From an uncultured Caryophanales bacterium (lineage in GTDB: Bacteria > Bacillota_I > Bacilli_A > RF39 > UBA660): a stretch of DNA of 7,007 nucleotides. The translations under genes were made by a program, and so were the position numbers. This document shows, piece after piece, positions 5,518-7,007 of this stretch. How positions within the stretch are numbered: position 1 is the first letter of the stretch; every line of letters begins with the position of its first letter. The stretch is from assembly GCA_947168625.1 (NCBI GenBank), contig CAMVMQ010000042.1:1-7007 (forward strand), read 5' to 3'. The notes below the pieces were generated by a model that was not told where the DNA came from, made no database searches, and saw only the letters and a list, made by a program, of their open reading frames with translations.

Positions 5518-6097
5518 ATTTTCTTCTCCATATTAAGAAAAATAATCGGTCCACTATTAAAGAAATAATTAATGATAGGAAGGTGGTTATTATTGATGCA
5601 GTAATTATATCACTAGAATTTCTTGCACCATTTAATAATCTAAGACTGATTACAGTAGTAGGAATTATTGTAACAGAAGCAGTATTAATAACTAGAAATG
5701 TAATCATTGATCTAGACGCAATGTCTTTCTTATTATTTAGTCTTTTAAGTTCTTTCATGGTCTTAATTCCAAATGGAGTTGCAGCATTTCCTAACCCTAA
5801 CATATTCATAACAATATTTAATGATATATAACTGATGCACTCATCCCCTTTGGGTATTTCAGGAAATAATATAGTAATTAGTGGAGATAATTTCTTAGCT
5901 ATAATATTTAATAATCCACTTTTCCTTGCTATATTCATGACTCCAAGCCAAAGACACATAATCGTGCTTATATTGATAATCATGTCAATCGAAGTACTTC
6001 CACTAGTAAGAAGAGTATTAGTTATATTATTATCACCTTTAAAAATACTATAAAATATTCCAAGACTTATTAAGAAAGCCCATATATAATTAATCAT
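5510..6097 (-). CDS. spmA: Spore maturation protein A (nucleoside-recognition/Gate domain membrane protein)
   Basis: A 195-residue multi-span membrane protein with hydrophobic segments at about 4-19, 37-56, 86-104, 128-150 and 164-188, ending in a basic tail WRRKYD. The motif NMLGLGNAATPFGIKTMKEL (97-116) is diagnostic of SpmA, supported by LWLGVMNIARKSGLL (49-63) and MITFLVINTASVTIIPTTVISLR (131-153). It is the partner of SpmB, encoded directly downstream; mutants of either in B. subtilis make spores with a wetter, less heat-resistant core. Its ATG overlaps the upstream carboxypeptidase stop codon by eight bases (ATGATTAA), and only a weak GAAGTGG precedes it, so it probably depends on ribosomes finishing the upstream gene. 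Both spmA and spmB products begin MINY because the same overlap is used twice. Confidence 0.95.
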   Translation of the reverse strand: MINYIWAFLISLGIFYSIFKGDNNITNTLLTSGSTSIDMIINISTIMCLWLGVMNIARKSGLLNIIAKKLSPLITILFPEIPKGDECISYISLNIVMNMLGLGNAATPFGIKTMKELKRLNNKKDIASRSMITFLVINTASVTIIPTTVISLRLLNGARNSSDIITASIITTFLSLIISLIVDRLFFLIWRRKYD

Positions 6098-7007
6098 TAA
6101 ACCACTTCTTAATTTTTGAAAAAGTTTTTTTGTTTTCTTTCTTTTTACCTTTTGTTACATAAATATCTTCACTAAGTACTACATTATTACCTAGCAAAAT
6201 ATCTATTTTTCCTACTTTATCATCATTTTTATAATCTTTCTTTTTATTAATAAGGATATGACTAGTAACACTATCTTTTTCATTCTTTTTAAGAAGTAGA
6301 TATCTATCATTTTTTATATATAATGTATCACTATTATAAGATGTATCTCCAGGTAAATAAAATTTATTCTTGTTTAATATCTTATAGGAATCATAATTAT
6401 CTTTCGCATAGTTATATAATTCTAAATGGGTATTCCAATCATCAGAGTCTCTAATTGTAACAACTACTAAATGCATATCATCAATATTTGAAGTACTAAC
6501 TAGTGTTCTACCTGATTCCTCGGTATATCCAGTTTTTCCTCCTGTAATGAAATCATATCTAAGTAGTTTGTTTTTGTTGTGCCATATATAAGTCTTCTTA
6601 TTTGTTGTAACTTTATATTTTTTTGTTTTTACTATTTCTTTGTAAATATCATTATTCATGGCATACTTTGTAAGTAAAGCCATATCATATGTACTCGATA
6701 TATTTCCATGCGGAGTAGGAAGTCCACTAGCATTATAAAAGGTAGTATCTTTCATTCCGATTTCTTTAGCTTTTCGATTCATTAAGGTAACAAACTCTTC
6801 TTCTCCACCTGCGATAAAAGAAGCAATCATTGAGGCTGCATCATTTCCTGATCGCATCATCAATCCATATAATAAGTCTTTTAATTTTATTTCTTCTCCT
6901 ACTTCTATATATACTCCTGACCCATATGCCTTTTTAATAGAATCATCTACTACTACTATATCTTCTACTTTACCTGATTCAATAGCTAATATGCACGTCA
7001 TTATCTT
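6090..7007 (-). CDS. dacB: D-alanyl-D-alanine carboxypeptidase, DacB/DacF type (5' end outside window)
   Basis: A partial gene; 305 codons are visible and the frame is open to the window edge. The edge reads K-I-M-T-C, where the Lys codon (7007-7005) fits the Lys of the active-site SxxK motif; its Ser and the signal peptide must lie outside. The ATG at 7001 is therefore an internal Met, not the start. The remaining penicillin-binding motifs are present: SGN (codons 6851-6843) in MMRSGNDAASMIA, and KTG (6536-6528) in GGKTGYTEESGRTLVST. A C-terminal domain and a Lys-rich end, KKTFSKIKKWFND, follow and could contact the membrane as in other S11 enzymes. The enzyme removes the terminal D-Ala from peptidoglycan stem peptides. 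Position before spmA-spmB matches B. subtilis dacB (PBP5*), which acts on spore cortex; a DacF-like name is also possible, so the symbol is a positional inference. Confidence 0.9.
   Translation of the reverse strand, partial: KIMTCILAIESGKVEDIVVVDDSIKKAYGSGVYIEVGEEIKLKDLLYGLMMRSGNDAASMIASFIAGGEEEFVTLMNRKAKEIGMKDTTFYNASGLPTPHGNISSTYDMALLTKYAMNNDIYKEIVKTKKYKVTTNKKTYIWHNKNKLLRYDFITGGKTGYTEESGRTLVSTSNIDDMHLVVVTIRDSDDWNTHLELYNYAKDNYDSYKILNKNKFYLPGDTSYNSDTLYIKNDRYLLLKKNEKDSVTSHILINKKKDYKNDDKVGKIDILLGNNVVLSEDIYVTKGKKKENKKTFSKIKKWFND

Noticed and set aside
5583..6053. Two plus-strand open frames inside spmA
   Set aside because: Both are hydrophobic mirror frames of the SpmA membrane segments, with no Shine-Dalgarno or known domain.
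6999..7001. ATG at 7001 as the start of the carboxypeptidase
   Set aside because: The frame continues to the edge with Lys-Ile before this Met, matching the SxxK-I-M-T context, and the protein would lack its catalytic Ser/Lys and signal peptide.
1..7007. CRISPR arrays, insertion sequences, tRNA or rRNA genes, phage or defence genes
   Set aside because: I saw no regularly spaced repeats, no transposase motifs or inverted-repeat ends, and no tRNA-like segments on either strand; the gene order is conserved housekeeping and sporulation.

Overview
The window is AT-rich (roughly under 30% GC by eye), and every gene I can support is on the minus strand, so transcription runs from high to low coordinates. 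The gene set is typical of a low-GC, spore-forming Firmicute (Bacillota): a D,D-carboxypeptidase-spmA-spmB sporulation cluster, the ireB-ruvX-yrzB-mltG cluster, and glmS behind a glmS ribozyme. The code is the standard bacterial one, because ireB ends at UGA and Trp is encoded by TGG. I cannot place the genus from this sequence.

Right end, transcribed first (5008-7007): the 3' part of a class S11 D-Ala-D-Ala carboxypeptidase gene (the 5' end lies outside the window), then spmA and spmB. Both junctions are identical 8-base overlaps, and a stem-loop overlapping the spmB stop codon ends the unit. In Bacillus subtilis the equivalent dacB-spmA-spmB operon acts in the mother cell on spore cortex and spore-core dehydration.

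Middle (2802-4904): a separate unit begins at a good sigma-A-type extended -10 promoter and encodes IreB, RuvX/YqgF, a YrzB-type DUF1292 protein and the endolytic transglycosylase MltG. All genes overlap (4, 1 and 65 bases), and an intrinsic terminator follows. The alaS gene that usually heads this cluster is absent here.

Left (6-2756): glmS has its own promoter, a short leader with an unusual hairpin, a clear glmS ribozyme (GlcN6P-sensing self-cleaving RNA) and a terminator whose stem includes the glmS stop codon. The U-tract of that terminator runs directly into the -35 box of a promoter for a small gene of unknown role, which encodes a 230-residue protein-kinase-fold protein.

Much of the window concerns peptidoglycan: GlmS supplies the amino sugar, MltG sets strand length, the carboxypeptidase trims peptides, and IreB is known as a kinase-regulated modulator of the same network. 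The window is mostly conserved housekeeping and sporulation genes. The least explained items are the orphan kinase-like gene, the leader before the ribozyme, and the very compact overlapping signals.
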